A stretch of 64,000 nt of DNA from Oenanthe sinensis (Eukaryota > Streptophyta > Magnoliopsida > Apiales > Apiaceae). A program made the position numbers and the translations under genes. Positions within the stretch are counted from its first letter, which is position 1; each line of letters begins with the position of its first letter. The notes under the pieces are model-generated. The model searched no databases. It saw only the letters and a list, made by a program, of their open reading frames with translations, and was not told the DNA's origin. The DNA lies in the NCBI GenBank assembly GCA_028671895.1, contig CM053798.1:10000001-10064000 (forward strand). Reading direction: 5' to 3'. This document shows, in pieces, positions 22,066 to 35,588 of the stretch.

Positions 22066-25000
22066 ATGGACATCGCGTGTTGTTTGCGGCAGCCAAATGT
22101 GAATGTAATTGGTGGTGCTGTGGAAGGTACTAGCTATAGAATATTGGAAAAGTTGAATAAGCATGCTCAATTTAATTGCAATGTTCTCGGCCGTTCTAGG
22201 TTGTTTTTGGAAGATAGGCCGAGGAAGAAGTTGAAGAAAATTGGTTACAGTAGTAAGGGTGATTATTATAGTTGTTTAAGGTATCACAGTTCACCGAAAT
22301 GTTCGGGGTTAGGTTTTAGATATTGCCTTGAGATATCAAGAGGAAGGGCTCAATTGCGGAGGTGTCAAGGTAATGATTCGGTTGCTTTTATCGATGACAA
22401 TGGTCAGATTGAGTCCACTGCTAGTGGTGACCAGGAGAGTACGATACTGGGTTCGGATGGAAGTTTAGAGGTAAGTAGTGCAGCTCAGGAGGAAGAAGAA
22501 TCTGACGTTCCTAGTTTCGAGGACTTACAGGAATTGTTACAAAAGGCTTGTAAGGAGCTGGAGGTTGCACGGGTTAATAGTACTATGTTTGAGGAAAAAG
22601 CACATAGAATATCAGAAGCCGCGATAGCATTAAAAGATGAAGCAGAGAATGCTTGGAATGATGTTAATTCTAGATTAAGGTCTCTTGAAGAGATTGAAAA
22701 TGAAGAGAGCAATGCAAAACAAACTGTTCACGAAGCGATGACAGCCCTTTCTTTGGCTGATGCGAGGCTTCAGTTTGCTACCGATTTACTTGAGGTTGCA
22801 AAACAAAGTAGCGATTCTGTGGAATTAGATTCGAATTCTTTGAGAAAAGAGGAAGAGGCCATCTCATCTGCTCTAAACGATATTAAATCTTGTGAAGCTA
22901 AATTGTTAGACTGTGAGGCAGAGCTGAAGCAAGTGCAGATAAAAAAAGATAAATTGCAAAAGGAATTGGACAGACTAAAGTGGGTAGCAGAGAAAGCAGA
23001 AAGTGATGCTCTGAAAGCCGAGGAAGATGTTGCTAATATAATGCTTCTGGCTGAACAAGCTGTAGCTTTAGAAGTCGAGGTTACCCAACGTGTCAATGAT
23101 GCTGAGATTGCCCTGCAGAGGGCTGAGAAAAAGTCTCCTGCCTTACTTTTAGATTACTCAGAAAGTATACCTCAAAATCGTTCGTTGTCCCAAGAACAGG
23201 ATTTGAGTGAGGAGGTATTCACTGAGAAGAAGGAAAACCATGAACATTTGGTTGATAATATTGTTTTTAAAAGCAAAGATGTAAAGCGTGAGACCACTTC
23301 TTTGATTAGTGACGTCCTGTCAGATAGCCAGTTTGATATTGGCAGCCAGAACTTTAAAGACTCCAGTGACCAAGAAAATGGAGTATTAAATACTACAACA
23401 TTACTGAAGGAGGGTGAAATAGAAGCAGAAAAGTCTAAGAACACGGTCCAAACAAAAAATATGGAGGTACAGAAAGATTTAGCAAAAGATAGCTCGCCAC
23501 TTGGTGCTCCCAAAGCATTACTAAAGAAATCATCTCGTTTCTTTTCTGCGTCTTTCTTCTCTTCTGATGTAGATGGGACTGAATTCACACCAGCTTCCCT
23601 TTTCCATGGACTTGTTGAATCAGGAAAAAAGCATTTGCCAAAGCTAGTACTCGGCTTGCTGCTTGCAGGATCAGGGTATATTTCATCTTTATCAAAATAA
23701 GCCTTTTCTTTTTTTTAGTTCTTCAATTGACAACTTCTATGTCATGCTTTTGTTACTGTAAAATTGCTTTCTATATTATTATGTTATCCTTAAACTCGAA
23801 TTTTGATCACACTGTTGAAATTTCCACAGGGTTGCATTTTATGCTAATCGCTCTGAGAGGGTAAATAAGCTATTTCCACAGCCAGATATCATCAGTACTC
23901 GTATTGATGAAGTTACATTGATTGCAAAGCCTGTAGTCCTCCAAATCAGGAAATTACCCAAGAGAATTAAGAACTTACTGGATAAGCTTCCTCATCAAGA
24001 GGTTTATACATATAATGCCTTCCTTTTTATCTAAGTACCCACTGGATGTTATTAAGCATGCTCGTTTGATTTTTTAAGTTAATACTGTTTTTATCTAATA
24101 GAATGCCTCATGTTTTCTCAGATAAATGAGGAAGAAGCTTCTCTCTTTGACATGTTGTGGCTGCTGCTTGCAAGTGTTATTTTCGTTCCGTTATTCCAAA
24201 AAATCCCAGGAGGTATAAAGTTTCTTTTTTCAATTGGCTAGATGTGAAATTGAAGCCATCTAATCTTTAGTGTTTAATGTGATATGTTTCTTGTAGACTA
24301 CATTCTTATACAGTACTTGCTTATATTTTCTAATGATGAGATTGTCATTGTTTTTCTCTATGTTACTCGGACTCTTCATTTTACCTTCGAGTACCCGTGT
24401 CGGACACTCGACACTCGGACATGGACACTCGGACTTGGACACTTATTTTAGGCCAAAAGCATGTATATTTTTCAAAATGTTGCCGAGTCCGATACTTGGA
24501 CACGTATCCATGTTGGACACTTCTAGCCGAGTCCGAGTAACATAGGTTTTTCTAGCTCTATCGTTATGTTTGTTGGGCTTAACTTTAGAGTACAATCATT
24601 CTATGTTTATGATCTTTCTAACCTACATGCTGATATTGCATCTCCACTTGTATGTTGCTGCAGTCTTCACCATTTCTCTAAATTTACATATGAATAGTAT
24701 TCATTCATTTCACTGATAGACTATTTTTTCTGTTTGCTTCAATGTTTAGGCAGCCCTGTTCTTGGTTATCTGACTGCTGGTATATTGATCGGACCTTATG
24801 GTCTGTCTATTATTCGTCATGTTCATGGAACAAAGGCAATAGCTGAATTTGGCGTTGTCTTCTTAATGTTTAATATTGGTCTTGAGGTGTGATTTGTGAA
24901 ATCTTCGAATTAAACTTGTCCCATGACCTTTCAGAAGTCAGTACTAGTTTTTCCTATTATCAAATTGGAAGTTGAAGTCGAAACTTGGTTATGAATTTGC

Positions 25001-28000
25001 AGCTTTCTGTGGAGAGACTAAGTTCTATGAAGAAGTATGTTTTTGGATTGGGTTCTACTCAGGTAAATGAGATCATTCACTTCTAGGGCATCAAGTTTTT
25101 CCTGGTCACAGTTTCCTTATCTGAAAATACATGATACAGGTCCTCGCAACTGCTATGGTGGTTGGTTTAGTAGCACATTTTGTTTCAGGACAAGCGGGTC
25201 CTGCTGCCCTTGTTATCGGTAACGGTTTGGCGTTATCTTCTACTGCTGTTGTCCTTCAGGTAACTATCCCGATCAGCTATGTGTAGCTATATTAAAGAAT
25301 TAGTTATATATGTATATTATTTATCAGCGTATCTTGTTTTTGGAATACAAATTAGTGTCAACTTCAACTGCTCAAGTGTTTGATGTTGTTATGAGAAAAT
25401 GGTGCTCGAATCTAGATATCAATTATTAGTGAATGGTCAGTTCTAAAATATGGAAGAGTCTCCTTATAGGTTCTTATTTCAGATGCCTATATGCTTGATG
25501 GGATATTAGTCTTTGGCTCTTTGCCCCTGCCAAGAAATATATTCAATTTGGATAAAATAATGATTATATGGAGTCATAAATTACATTTTGCTTGCGTAGT
25601 TTTTTTCCCTGTGAATTAGTATTCAGTTTTTTGTGTTTCGTCTCAGTCATAAATCTTCCTCATTGTCCTCTTTACCAAAATGAAAGCTGCCATCTTACGT
25701 ATATATACAGAGAAAGTTAATGCTTCGTCACTAGGGCACGTTTATGCTTATTTATGACAAGATCTAGCATTATAGCATAGTCCTTTTTCGTCACTAGAGC
25801 ACGTTTATGCTTATCTTTGATTTTGATTGTGGTAGTAGAATAATCTATGTAGAAAATATTGTATTTAAAATTTGCCTAAAGCAAAATTTAATATGCCTAG
25901 CCTTAAATTAAGGTTTATATGTCAAATGAGACCCAGACAGAGTTAATATTATTAAAGATTATTCTGTTCAACTGTTAATTAAATATATAACCCTCTCTCT
26001 CTTACTACTCAGATGACCATGTAAAGGATTCATCACTTTACGACGGGTGTTAATGTGTCACATTGTTAGGCAAGCCAAATTTTAACAATGGAAGTGTTGC
26101 CTATATTTTGTCACCCAAAGAGAGCCTCATTTTTTCTGGTTGCCATTACTACCATGTTCTTACCTTTCCATCGAAAGTGTTAAGCAGCTATGTTAAGCAA
26201 CTATCAAGAAGGAAAACAAGAAAAATTGTTGTATTAAGTTTTCTGACTTACATGGTTTGCGATTTGTCAACAATGAGCTAATGACACTCAAACAAGTACT
26301 TTGCAGTTACCATAAAGTTTAAACTCCCTCGTACAGGTATTGCAGGAAAGAGGAGAGAGCACATCACGTCATGGACGTGCTACATTCTCTGTGTTACTTT
26401 TCCAGGTAATTATATGCTCTTCAACGTAATGCAATTTTGGCATTAGTATAGTTTCTGGAGCCCTACATTCAGTTTCTGGCTCTTAGTACCTGCTCTTGAA
26501 CATATCTTCTTTGCTGCACTGTACCTCATGTACTTGTGATCTTCTCGAGAAACCCTGCACGGGGATCCATGGTAAGGTGGCGGTGAGCCATTGGTGTTTG
26601 GCAACTATCGTATTGTTGCCTTCCATTGTAATGAATATCTTATATCCAATGATCTATATTATGATGATTAAATGTTTTTGCTTTTGGATTACTGGTTTAT
26701 ATCTTTTACTAATTTATTTGCTGTTCACATTTTTATTTCTCAGGATTTGGCAGTCGTGGTTCTGTTGATACTCATACCTCTCATTTCACCAAATTCTTCC
26801 AAAGGAGGGGTAAAATATCATATATCTCTTAGTTTGTCTTCTGTATTTCTGTAATGTATTTGGCTGTTTTTCTAGTAGCATTCTTGATTTTCTTTTTCTT
26901 CCCATTCACTTTAATATGTATGATCATGTAATGCTAATTAATATTCGTTACTTATTAGAAGTGTGAACTAAATATTACTCTTGTGTTACTTTCTTGACTG
27001 GACTTGCTTATTTTAAATGCCATAAATGCCTTCTGCTGCAGCAGAATTCTAGTTATAATGCATAATCTTCTCCGACGTCTGTAGGTTGGTTTCCAAGCAA
27101 TTGCTGAAGCTCTTGGATTGGCAGGTCTTAAGGCTATTGTTGCTATTAGTGCCATTATTGCTGGAGGACGCTTGGTAAATTTTCTTTTTTGTGTAAAACA
27201 CTTGGTACAGTTTTACGTGATTTAGAAGATATCTGTGACTAATTATATGGAACTGTTAGGAAGCCTTGAATGATATACTTAATGTTAGGATATATGGAAA
27301 ATTTATTAATCTACTTGACATTTTTTATATGCGTGTTACTTGCAGCTTCTTCGGCCAATATATAGGCAAATTGCAGAAAATCAAAATGCAGAGATATTCT
27401 CTGCAAACACGCTGCTGGTTATTCTCGGTACAAGCCTCCTTACTGCAAGGGTATGTTAACTTGTATAAATAAATAATGTTAGGCATGTATTTTAGCCAAA
27501 AGAGTACCCCTAAAGTATTCTGTTGTATGGATACAGGCTGGACTTTCCATGGCACTAGGTGCATTTTTGGCTGGTTTGCTTCTCGCCGAAACTGAATTTT
27601 CCCTACAGGTGGAATCAGATATTGCTCCATATCGTGGCCTTCTATTAGGTCTTTTCTTCATGACGGTAGGTTTTCTATTTGGATAGCTAGAACAACGAAC
27701 TATTAATCTGCGTGTATAGATTATAAGAAATCAATTATATCAATAAATTATTGTAGGTTACACCTTTTACTTTCTTTGTTAGGCCTTACAGTTCCTTTGT
27801 TAGTGTTGTTTTAGGGTACTGTAATTTTATACTATTTTCTAGATTTTGCATGCCATTTTTATCTGTGATATTAGTGCATGTTATCCCCTGATTGGTATTA
27901 TATCTCTTGTCAGTTATCGTTTATGTATTACTGTTGTATATGTGTTTCATCATTACTGTTTTGTGTTTTTTAAGCTAAGGGTCTTTGCGGAAACCACCTC

Positions 28001-31000
28001 TACTTTTACCTAGTAGAGGTAAGGTCTGTGTACATCTTACCCTCTTGTATTTGTGTATCATTTCTGTTTTGTGTTGTTACATTGGGGATTGTTGCGGTAA
28101 CAGCCTCTCTACTCTTACCAAATCGATGTAAGGTTTTGCGTGAATCTTACCTTCCTAGCGGGATATAATGGGTATGTTTGATTTGGTTTTAGGTAGCAAC
28201 TTTTAGTGAATTTGATTATCTTTTTGTCATAATCAACTCCAAGGGGTATCATAAAAAAAGGACAAAAGAGTTTGACTATGTTGATTATATTGCTATTTTT
28301 AAGTGTCTCTTGGGTTGCTGCAGTCCAGATCTTTAAGCCCGTACTCGTTGAGCTCCTGTAGTTCGATGTCCTTATATGTTATACAAAAAATGTTACTACA
28401 AATAGAAGCATTTGTTAGTGTAGTTGTTGTGCATGCACTATGTGGATCAGTAAGGATAGTTACTTTAATCTTTGCAACTAACAATGATGTAACCTCTGGC
28501 TTTCAGGTTGGAATGTCCATCGATCCAAAACTTCTTCTTTCAAACTTTCCAGTTATTATGGGGACATTGGGACTGCTTATTGGTGGCAAAACCATATTGG
28601 TAGTACTGATTGGTAGAATTTTTGGTGTTTCAACAATATCCGCAATAAGAGTTGGCCTTCTGCTTGCTCCAGGAGGAGAATTTGCATTTGTTGCTTTTGG
28701 TGAAGCTGTTAATCAGGTTTCTCCATTGTACTTCATTCTTTTGCTATTATATATCCCAATTGACAAAATGTTGTATTGCTTATGTAGAAGTTCAGTAAAG
28801 CTTTATACTGTAATTTGTTGAAATTTGATACTGGATGAAACTTTAGGGAAGAAGTGTATTTTAATAACATATCAAGAGCTTATTATATTTGCATACGTAT
28901 TTTTACTAAGTGATTGGCGTAGATGTCCTGGTGTCCTGTGTGTTTCGAGTTTCATAACCTCTGTGTAATGTACTAGACACTATCACAGAATGTATATAAA
29001 TATGTAGATATTTAGATTCAAGAACAATTTCAGAGATGCAAATGACACCTGGAATATATTGATTAATTACTAGCTGAATATTAAGCTTCTATGTGCTTTC
29101 GAAAGGCTCATTCTCTGCCTATTATGTTACACCAATCTCATGCCTTTTCTACCACTCACCCTCTTTTATTCCCACATCCTACCGTTTATTCCCTAACAAC
29201 CAATTATTCCCGGGTGTTGGCCCTATGTGACACAATTTCTATACAAAATACCCAAAATGGCACAGGGTTGGAAAATGACCCGAAATAGCACCCAGAAACG
29301 CTAGACGATCTAGTGTTTAGGGTTTTTTAGCCCTACACGCTACATCGTGTAGCGTTTAGGGTTTTTTTAAACTTTATATATTAAATATTAGACGTTTTTT
29401 GAAAAATATAAATTTTTTAAACTTTTTTCCATTAATTTTATTTGTTTTACAAAATTATAATTTTTGAAACTTTTTATAAAACGCTAGTTAATGTTGAGTT
29501 TAAAAAAAATTTAAGCTTAATATTTCTAAAACCTAAACCCAATTAGGGAATTAATGAACCCTAAAATATTAAAAACGATTAAATTAGGGTCCTAACTTTA
29601 ATTAGGGTTTAGGGCCCTAAACCCTAAAGGCCTAAATCGTTGAACATTCTATTACAGACTTATAAATTCAGTACTTAACTTTTAATGTAAGTTTAATATT
29701 TCTAAAACCTAAACCCAATTAAGAAATTAATGAACCCTAAAATATTAAAAACGGTTAAATTAGGGTCCTAACTTTAATTAGGGTTTAGGGCCTAGACCCT
29801 AAATCGTTGAACATTCTATTACAGGCTTATAAATTCAAATACTTAACTTTTAATTTAAGTTTAATATTTCTAAAACCCAATTAGGGAATTGATGAACCCT
29901 AAAATATTAAAAACGGTTAAATTAGGTGTGTTTGGTTTTGGGGTTATGTTATTATTATTATTATTTTATTAGGAGTAAAAAAAAAGGTTAAATGATAAAC
30001 GCTACACGATGCAGCGTGTAGGACTAAAAAAACCCTAAACGCTACACGATGTAGCATGTAGGGCTAAAAAAACCCGAAACTCTACATGATGTAGCATGTA
30101 GGGCAAGAATACCAAGACGCTACTCTAGTAGCATCTCCGGGTGCCATTTTGGGCCATCTCCCCAGATAGTGTCATTTTGGAATATGCCCCGTCCCTACTG
30201 AAATGCCACATCAGCCCCTCTCTGTTGTTATCCTTTTGATATATTTCCATTCACCCTATTATTCTTACGTCTACTTGCTGCCGAGTCATCACACTATGGT
30301 AGATGTAGTGTGTGCCAATATAAGGTTAGGCAACTATGTTAGCATGTCCAGATGAACCAAAAATCACCGTTGTGACTTATTTGAAGCCAAACTGGAGATC
30401 TTTGGTCTGTTTGTTGGGTAGTTGGACTTTGGGCCGGTTGTTTATTTACTTATTTCAAAATATATAGTCATGTTAAAAAATTACGGGCTTCTAAAATAGG
30501 AGCCTAAATAAAGTAATTTCAGACATGTACTACTTCTATACTATATTATTATAGCCGAAAGATTAAAAATTTTGGTCGGTCGGTCGGTCGGTCGGTACTG
30601 GGCCTAAAAAATATACATAGATATAATTTTACTTATTATAATACGGGCCCTAACTATATACATATCTATATTAACTAAAATTTTACTTTTTAGGCCCAAT
30701 TATATAATTATTGCAATACGGGTCCAAATTATATAATTTTACTTATTATAATACGGGCCCTAACTATATACATATCTATATTAACTAAAATTTAATTTTT
30801 TAGGCCCAGTTATATATTTATTATAACACGGGTTCAAATTATAACATATTTATATTAAATAAAATAAATTTATATAAAATAAGATAGCATATAATATTAA
30901 CATAAATTCTTAATATTATAAAATTTTATATTAAATATAAATAAAAAATCAATTTACTTAAATATTAATTATCCCGTTCTTCGCACGGGTTATAAGCTTG

Positions 31001-34000
31001 TATTAATAATTTTTACAATATAAAAAAGTTTTATATGTGGGCTCTTCGACGCTTGTATTGCTGAATGAAGATCCATACGACCTGATATTTCATCAAATAA
31101 AATTAGACTGAAGCATTCCACCTGGACTAAATGTGTAGTAATATTAAAAATCAGTGCAAAAATTCAGAACATATTAAAAATTCACCACAAACCTCGCGCT
31201 AGTTGATCAAATCTGTAGGAGACTGAGATTACAGAAATCAAATACGTTGCTATCCTTGTGTTAGACTAAATTAGTGTACTCCAAGAATTAGTTCTAAAAA
31301 AGGATGTAGATATAATTTAAGTATAAAATCCTTTCATTTGAAAATTCTAAATATATGGACCACACAGTCCTTGTTTTCTATCTTCCATTTCAACACACAG
31401 TAGAGACTAGATTCTCTGATACTTAGCTAGTTGATGTAATCTAATTTCTTCTTTATAGTTTGACTTCATTATGTTTAGGTTCCAGGAGAATTTCAAACCA
31501 TAAGTGATGCTGTGCAGGAAGTTCAGATATAACTATGGACTATTACGAAGTGGGTTTGATTTTAAAAGACAAAGTAATAACTCAGGAAAAGAATAACACA
31601 ACTTTCTTTCTATAGAAATTAAGTTGCCCAATGTTCAAGGTATTAGAAACTATGCTTTAAAACTTTTAGGATGGCAGTCAAATAATAGCGGAATTCCCTT
31701 AGATGGGTTAAAATGAGAACTATACAATTAATGTGTCACTTAGTTAGATTCTGCGGTTGAGTTTTTTGGTATCTTTAAACCTAAATTCTAGTTACTGCTC
31801 CAGGGTATCATGTCTTCTCAGTTGTCCTCTCTTCTGTTTCTTGTGGTGGGAATCTCAATGGCACTCACGCCATGGTTAGCTGCGGGAGGCCAGCTAATAG
31901 CCTCTCGTTTTGAGCAGCAAGATGTGAGAAGTTTATTACCTGTTGAAAGTGAGGTAAGACTTCCGAATTAACCGTTTCTGCAATCCGCCTGCTAGAAAGA
32001 TGCATCTGATGATATTTTATCTCATAGTACTTATTTTTTCATTATAAAAAATGTCTTTAAAACTCCACTGCAAGTTTCTATATTTTTTTATGAAGTCACG
32101 CAGAATTAATATGTTTCGGTCATGGCTTATCAAATTTTATTTTAATAAACGTTAAGGTCCTAGTCTTTAGTCAGTCCCCATTCACCTGAGCAACATTTAT
32201 TTGAGTTTTTCTTTTTAATTTTCCCATGAAAATGGTACTAAATTCTAATGCTTATAAGATAAAGAAAGCAATAAGCTTTTATGATACAGGGACGTTTGTA
32301 ACGAAATCAATCAGGCAACTAAGAGCTTGAATATTTAGTTTCTGAGTTGGCATAATCAAGTTCATTAGATGAAATATTTGATGACATTCCTATGCAGGTT
32401 GTGTCAAAATTTTTGTATAAATCTTTAACGTAATAATGTACTTCCTTCGTCCCACCCAATTGTTAACATTTGGGTTGAGCATGGAGACTAAGAAGAGTAA
32501 AGAAAAGTAAAGGAAAGAGAAGAAAAATAAGAGTAAAGTGGTGGGAACTACTAAATTTTTGTAAAGAAAAATGTTCTATTGAAGGAAATGTTAACAAATG
32601 GATGGGACATTCTATGAAGGGAAGTGTAAGAAATGGATGGGACATTCTATGAAGGGAAGTGTTAAGAAATGGATGGGACGTAGGAAGTATTTGATAGTAT
32701 AATACCTTTTCTTCCCTTTCTGTTCCTGCAAAACTAGATAATGATAGATCACGCCACCAGCAGCATACTATTTTCATACTCCCTTATTGCAGCAATTTGT
32801 TTTCTTCCGCAACTTTAATAATTAGGTAGATTGAATTCGTATTTCACGCTTCACATTGTAGAAGTTATAATTGTTCAAAGTTGCACTTGCAGAGCAGATC
32901 TTGCTGTCTTTTTCCAGATTATGATATTTTATTTTATTTTTGATATGCCTCCTCTCCCTCCCTTTTCTTTGCAAATGTATTTTCTTTGTCTTCATGACTA
33001 TAATATTTATGGTGCTTGTGCTTTTCAGACTGATGATTTGCAAGATCATATTATCATATGTGGATTCGGACGTGTTGGCCAGGTATTGTCAGTTGTCCCA
33101 ATCATGAAAGTTTTGTTCTCTAAGCTGCTCTATATTGATAGATAAGACATCCTTTGTTAATTTTGCTTACTTTGGATGCGTCTGGTCAGATCATTGCTCA
33201 GCTTCTTTCTGAGAGGCTTATTCCATTTGTTGCGCTTGATGTGAGGAGGTATGTATCATACTATCATGTTTCTGTGTTTAGATCAAAACAACTGATACAT
33301 TGAATACATATTAAGTGCAAAAATATATATTTTAATATTAATAACAGGCTTTGTTGATCAAATAATTATTCTAGCCATTTTTACCTTAATGATTACTATT
33401 CCTTAATTTTGTCTCTCTCTCTCTCTCTCTACAAAATATTTTCTGGTGGAATGGTTTGTATATATGCTGCTGAAGAGCCTACAAGTTCCAAACAGATCTT
33501 TTGAAGTACCACCTAGATGATGTCAAACGTCGTGGTGAAATTCATATGACAATGGTAGCTCCGTGTAAGCAAATTGGGAAAACCTTGTTAATCCGTGCAA
33601 GCTGAGATGCTGCACTGGTCTGACTAAAAATTGTAACAAAGAAAGACTTGATACATGTCCATAAATGCAACTAGGGAAAGTAAATTAGCTCGCTGAAGCA
33701 TTTATTAAAACATATGTTGAATTTTAAATCCTAAAAAATAATTCTTCTGCACAACATTCTTGCTTTTTTGTAGTATTCGAAATTTCATTGACTGGTGCCT
33801 AATGTTTATATATATATATATATATTAAGTCTGTTACTTGGCAAAACAAAACCACTAAGCGTCTTAGATTTTGAATTTAGAACAAATACATCAACGTTGT
33901 GATTGTTGAAACCTGCAGTGTTTAATTAAATTTAAATAGTTAATGTTTTTTTTAGTTTACACATATATCATCATATATGTTTAGATTTCACAAAATGTCA

Positions 34001-35588
34001 AAAATAAGCAGTTGCGACTGAGGATCCTACAAAGCAACATGCTGTAAAACTTAAAAAAAAAATCAACAAAATGCTAAACTGTCTCCAATTCAGGATTCTT
34101 TGTGATATGTCCATGTTTGTGGACACTTTGTCATCTGGATATATGTAAGTTTCTAGTTTTTCTTTTTTCACAGCAATAGCATTATAAAATAAAATTTCTC
34201 ACTTGCAGCGATAGAGTAGCTGTTGGGCGTGCACTTGATCTTCCTGTATACTTTGGAGATGCTGGTAGTAGAGAGGTAAAGTAAATCTGAGAGACATTAT
34301 GTGTTTTTCAGCTAGTTCACCTCACACCTTTTGACAAGTCTCTGCATATTTGTTGGTCAGATCCTCCATAAAGTTGGTGCTGAAAGAGCTTGTGCTGCAG
34401 CAATAACTTTAGACACTCCTGGTGCAAATTATAGAACTGTCTGGGCTCTGAATAAGTATTTTCCTAATGTAAAGACTTTTGTACGAGCCCATGATGTGGA
34501 TCATGGACTTAATTTGGAAAAGGCTGGTGCAACAGCGGTAGCTTTCTATTAACTGCGTCTATTTTTCATTTTTTTTTCTTATTCACGTCAAACTTTTCTG
34601 AAGTTATTAATGTAGGAATTGGATGAGTTGTGCTGAATTGCCTGATTATTACTCATCTCTGCTGACTGCCATTACTTACATATTTAGTCTCAAATTTTGA
34701 GTTGAATCCTCTACAGGTTGTCCCAGAGACCTTAGAACCAAGTCTACAGTTAGCGGCTGCAGTTCTTGCACAAGTAAGTAGTATGAAATATGGCAAGTTT
34801 TTTGAGACCTCCACTATAAGTTTATATTTGACTATTTGAAATATGATCGGGAACTTATATATTAGTTACGTGGTTGGTGGTTGACTGTTCTTAGCTCATC
34901 TATACAAGTCTATATGGTTTAGTATGCATTTACTAAATAGTGCTTAGTTCTTTTTTAATATGAACTGCAAATCTGAATTGCCATATGCAACTCTCTACAC
35001 ACAAGCCCCGACATGTTAATATATCATGATAATATATGGGAGTATAATATTACTCAAGTGAGGAGAAACATATGGGTTATGAAAATGAGAGGCCTTTGAT
35101 CTGCTCATTTGATTCCAGTAGCTACAATGATACTGGTTATCTACGGTCAAGGTTGTTTATGGTATTGCTGATAGCAGACCCCCCAAATAATATCATAGAT
35201 CATGTTACATGTATATACTGAAAACCCTTTGGTAAATCCTTATCTTCTCTTGTCTTAATGATAGGCCAAACTCCCAATGTCAGAGATAGCAGCAACAATC
35301 AATGAATTTAGGTCCCGTCACCTATCTGAGCTTACCGAGGTATTTAATTCTGGTGATTTTTAGGTTGCTTTAGTCCCTAATATCTGTTCATTTTTTATTT
35401 TTGGAGTTGATGGTAAAATTCTACATTCCTGATCTAAAGTACCTGCTCTTGCATGATATGTGCAGCTAAGTGAAACTAGTGGAAGTTCTCTTGGTTATGG
35501 ATACTCGCGGATGATGACTAAAGCCAAATCTCAGACTACAGATCCTTCAGACGATAACAAAGTACCTGAAGGAACGGTGGCACTATAA
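22066..35588 (+). CDS. KEA2: Chloroplast K+/H+ antiporter, KEA1/KEA2 type, 20 coding exons
   Basis: Exons: 22066-23675, 23830-24001, 24122-24212, 24750-24886, 25003-25062, 25140-25259, 26337-26405, 26744-26809, 27085-27174, 27346-27450, 27537-27665, 28507-28716, 31804-31953, 33029-33082, 33190-33248, 34209-34275, 34361-34537, 34717-34773, 35265-35339, 35466-35588. All phases agree; 1206 aa, close to the known size of the family. Domains: plastid transit region (about 1-100); long coiled coil (about 150-345, with VNSTMFEEKAHRIS and LKAEEDVANIM); a segment with LLKKSSRFFSASFFSS (about 490); a CPA2 antiporter domain of many membrane segments (about 600-1000, with FQKIPGGSPVLGYL, GNGLALSSTAVVLQ, FQDLAVVVLLILIPL and APGGEFAFVAFGEA); and a KTN/RCK NAD-binding domain (about 1004-1130, IICGFGRVGQ). 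In Arabidopsis these proteins sit in the inner plastid envelope and set stromal K+ and pH. Intron 12 is 3087 bp and holds transposons. The gene looks intact. Confidence 0.96.
24358..24545. mobile_element. 188-bp hAT-type MITE in KEA intron 3
   Basis: Perfect 17-bp terminal inverted repeats CTATGTTACTCGGACTC and a perfect 8-bp target-site duplication GTTTTTCT (24350-24357 and 24546-24553). The interior is rich in GGACACTCGGAC words. It shares the CGGACTC-containing terminus and GACAC repeat style with the element at 8698, so both probably used the same transposase. No coding capacity. Confidence 0.93.
27973..28190 (-). mobile_element. Two degenerate SINE-like fragments in KEA intron 11
   Basis: 27973-28046 contains AAGGGTCTTTGCGGAAACC, then TACCTAGTAGAGGTAAGGTC, then TACATCTTACCCTC. 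28089-28186 contains a diverged second copy: ATTGTTGCGGTAACAGCCTC, then GTAAGGTTTTGCGTGAATC, then TTACC and GGGATATAATGGGTATG. This resembles a common dispersed element (Au-SINE-like, reverse orientation) known from many plants. A weaker relative lies at 21791-21870. The family assignment is from memory and tentative. Confidence 0.4.
29213..30190. mobile_element. Mutator-like MITE with GCTACA..TGTAGCG ends in KEA intron 12
   Basis: The left part reads GGGTGTTGGCCCTATGTGACAC, then AAAATGGCACAGGG, then AACGCTAGACGATCTAGTG and CTACACGCTACATCGTGTAGC. The right part mirrors it with GCTACACGATGTAGCATG, GTGCCATTTTGGGCC and AGTGTCATTTTGG. These words match the ends of the elements at 44403 and 46408. 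I could not fix a clean 9-bp duplication, so the ends are approximate. Between the arms lies a tandem repeat. Confidence 0.65.
29515..29930 (+). repeat. About 170-bp tandem repeat, 2.4 copies, rich in CCCTAAA-like words
   Basis: The block beginning TATTTCTAAAACC recurs at 29521, 29697 and 29865 (periods 176 and 168). Units contain AATTAATGAACCCTAAAATA, TAGGGTTTAGGGCC and CCTAAATCGTTGAAC. The CCCTAAA words resemble the plant telomere repeat but are scattered rather than a true array. It lies inside the Mutator-like element. Confidence 0.8.
30535..31000 (+). mobile_element. Small non-autonomous Helitron-like element in KEA intron 12
   Basis: The 5' end TCTATACTATATTATTATAG is almost identical to that of the Helitron at 39328 (minus). 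Near the 3' end is the hairpin CCCGT-TCTTCGC-ACGGG followed by TTATAAGCTTG|T, where CTTG replaces the canonical CTAG. It contains a (GGTC)5 tract at 30575-30594 and an internal duplicated block beginning ATAATTTTACTTATTATAAT (30624 and 30735). No Rep/helicase coding. Confidence 0.7.
32441..32687. mobile_element. Stowaway-like MITE in KEA intron 13 with internal 37-bp tandem repeat
   Basis: Left end CTTCCTTCGTCCCACCCAAT; right end reverse-complemented CTTCCTACGTCCCATCCATT; TA flanks at 32439-32440 and 32688-32689. Inside, a unit of about 37 bp beginning AAATGGATGGGACATTCTAT is repeated about 2.4 times between 32594 and 32680. No coding capacity. Confidence 0.8.

Noticed and set aside
22485..23588. 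Minus-strand frames opposite KEA exon 1
   Set aside because: Ser/Ala/Phe-rich antisense shadows of the coiled-coil coding sequence.
29515..29930. Interstitial telomere repeat
   Set aside because: TTTAGGG/CCCTAAA words are scattered within a 170-bp unit and not consecutive.
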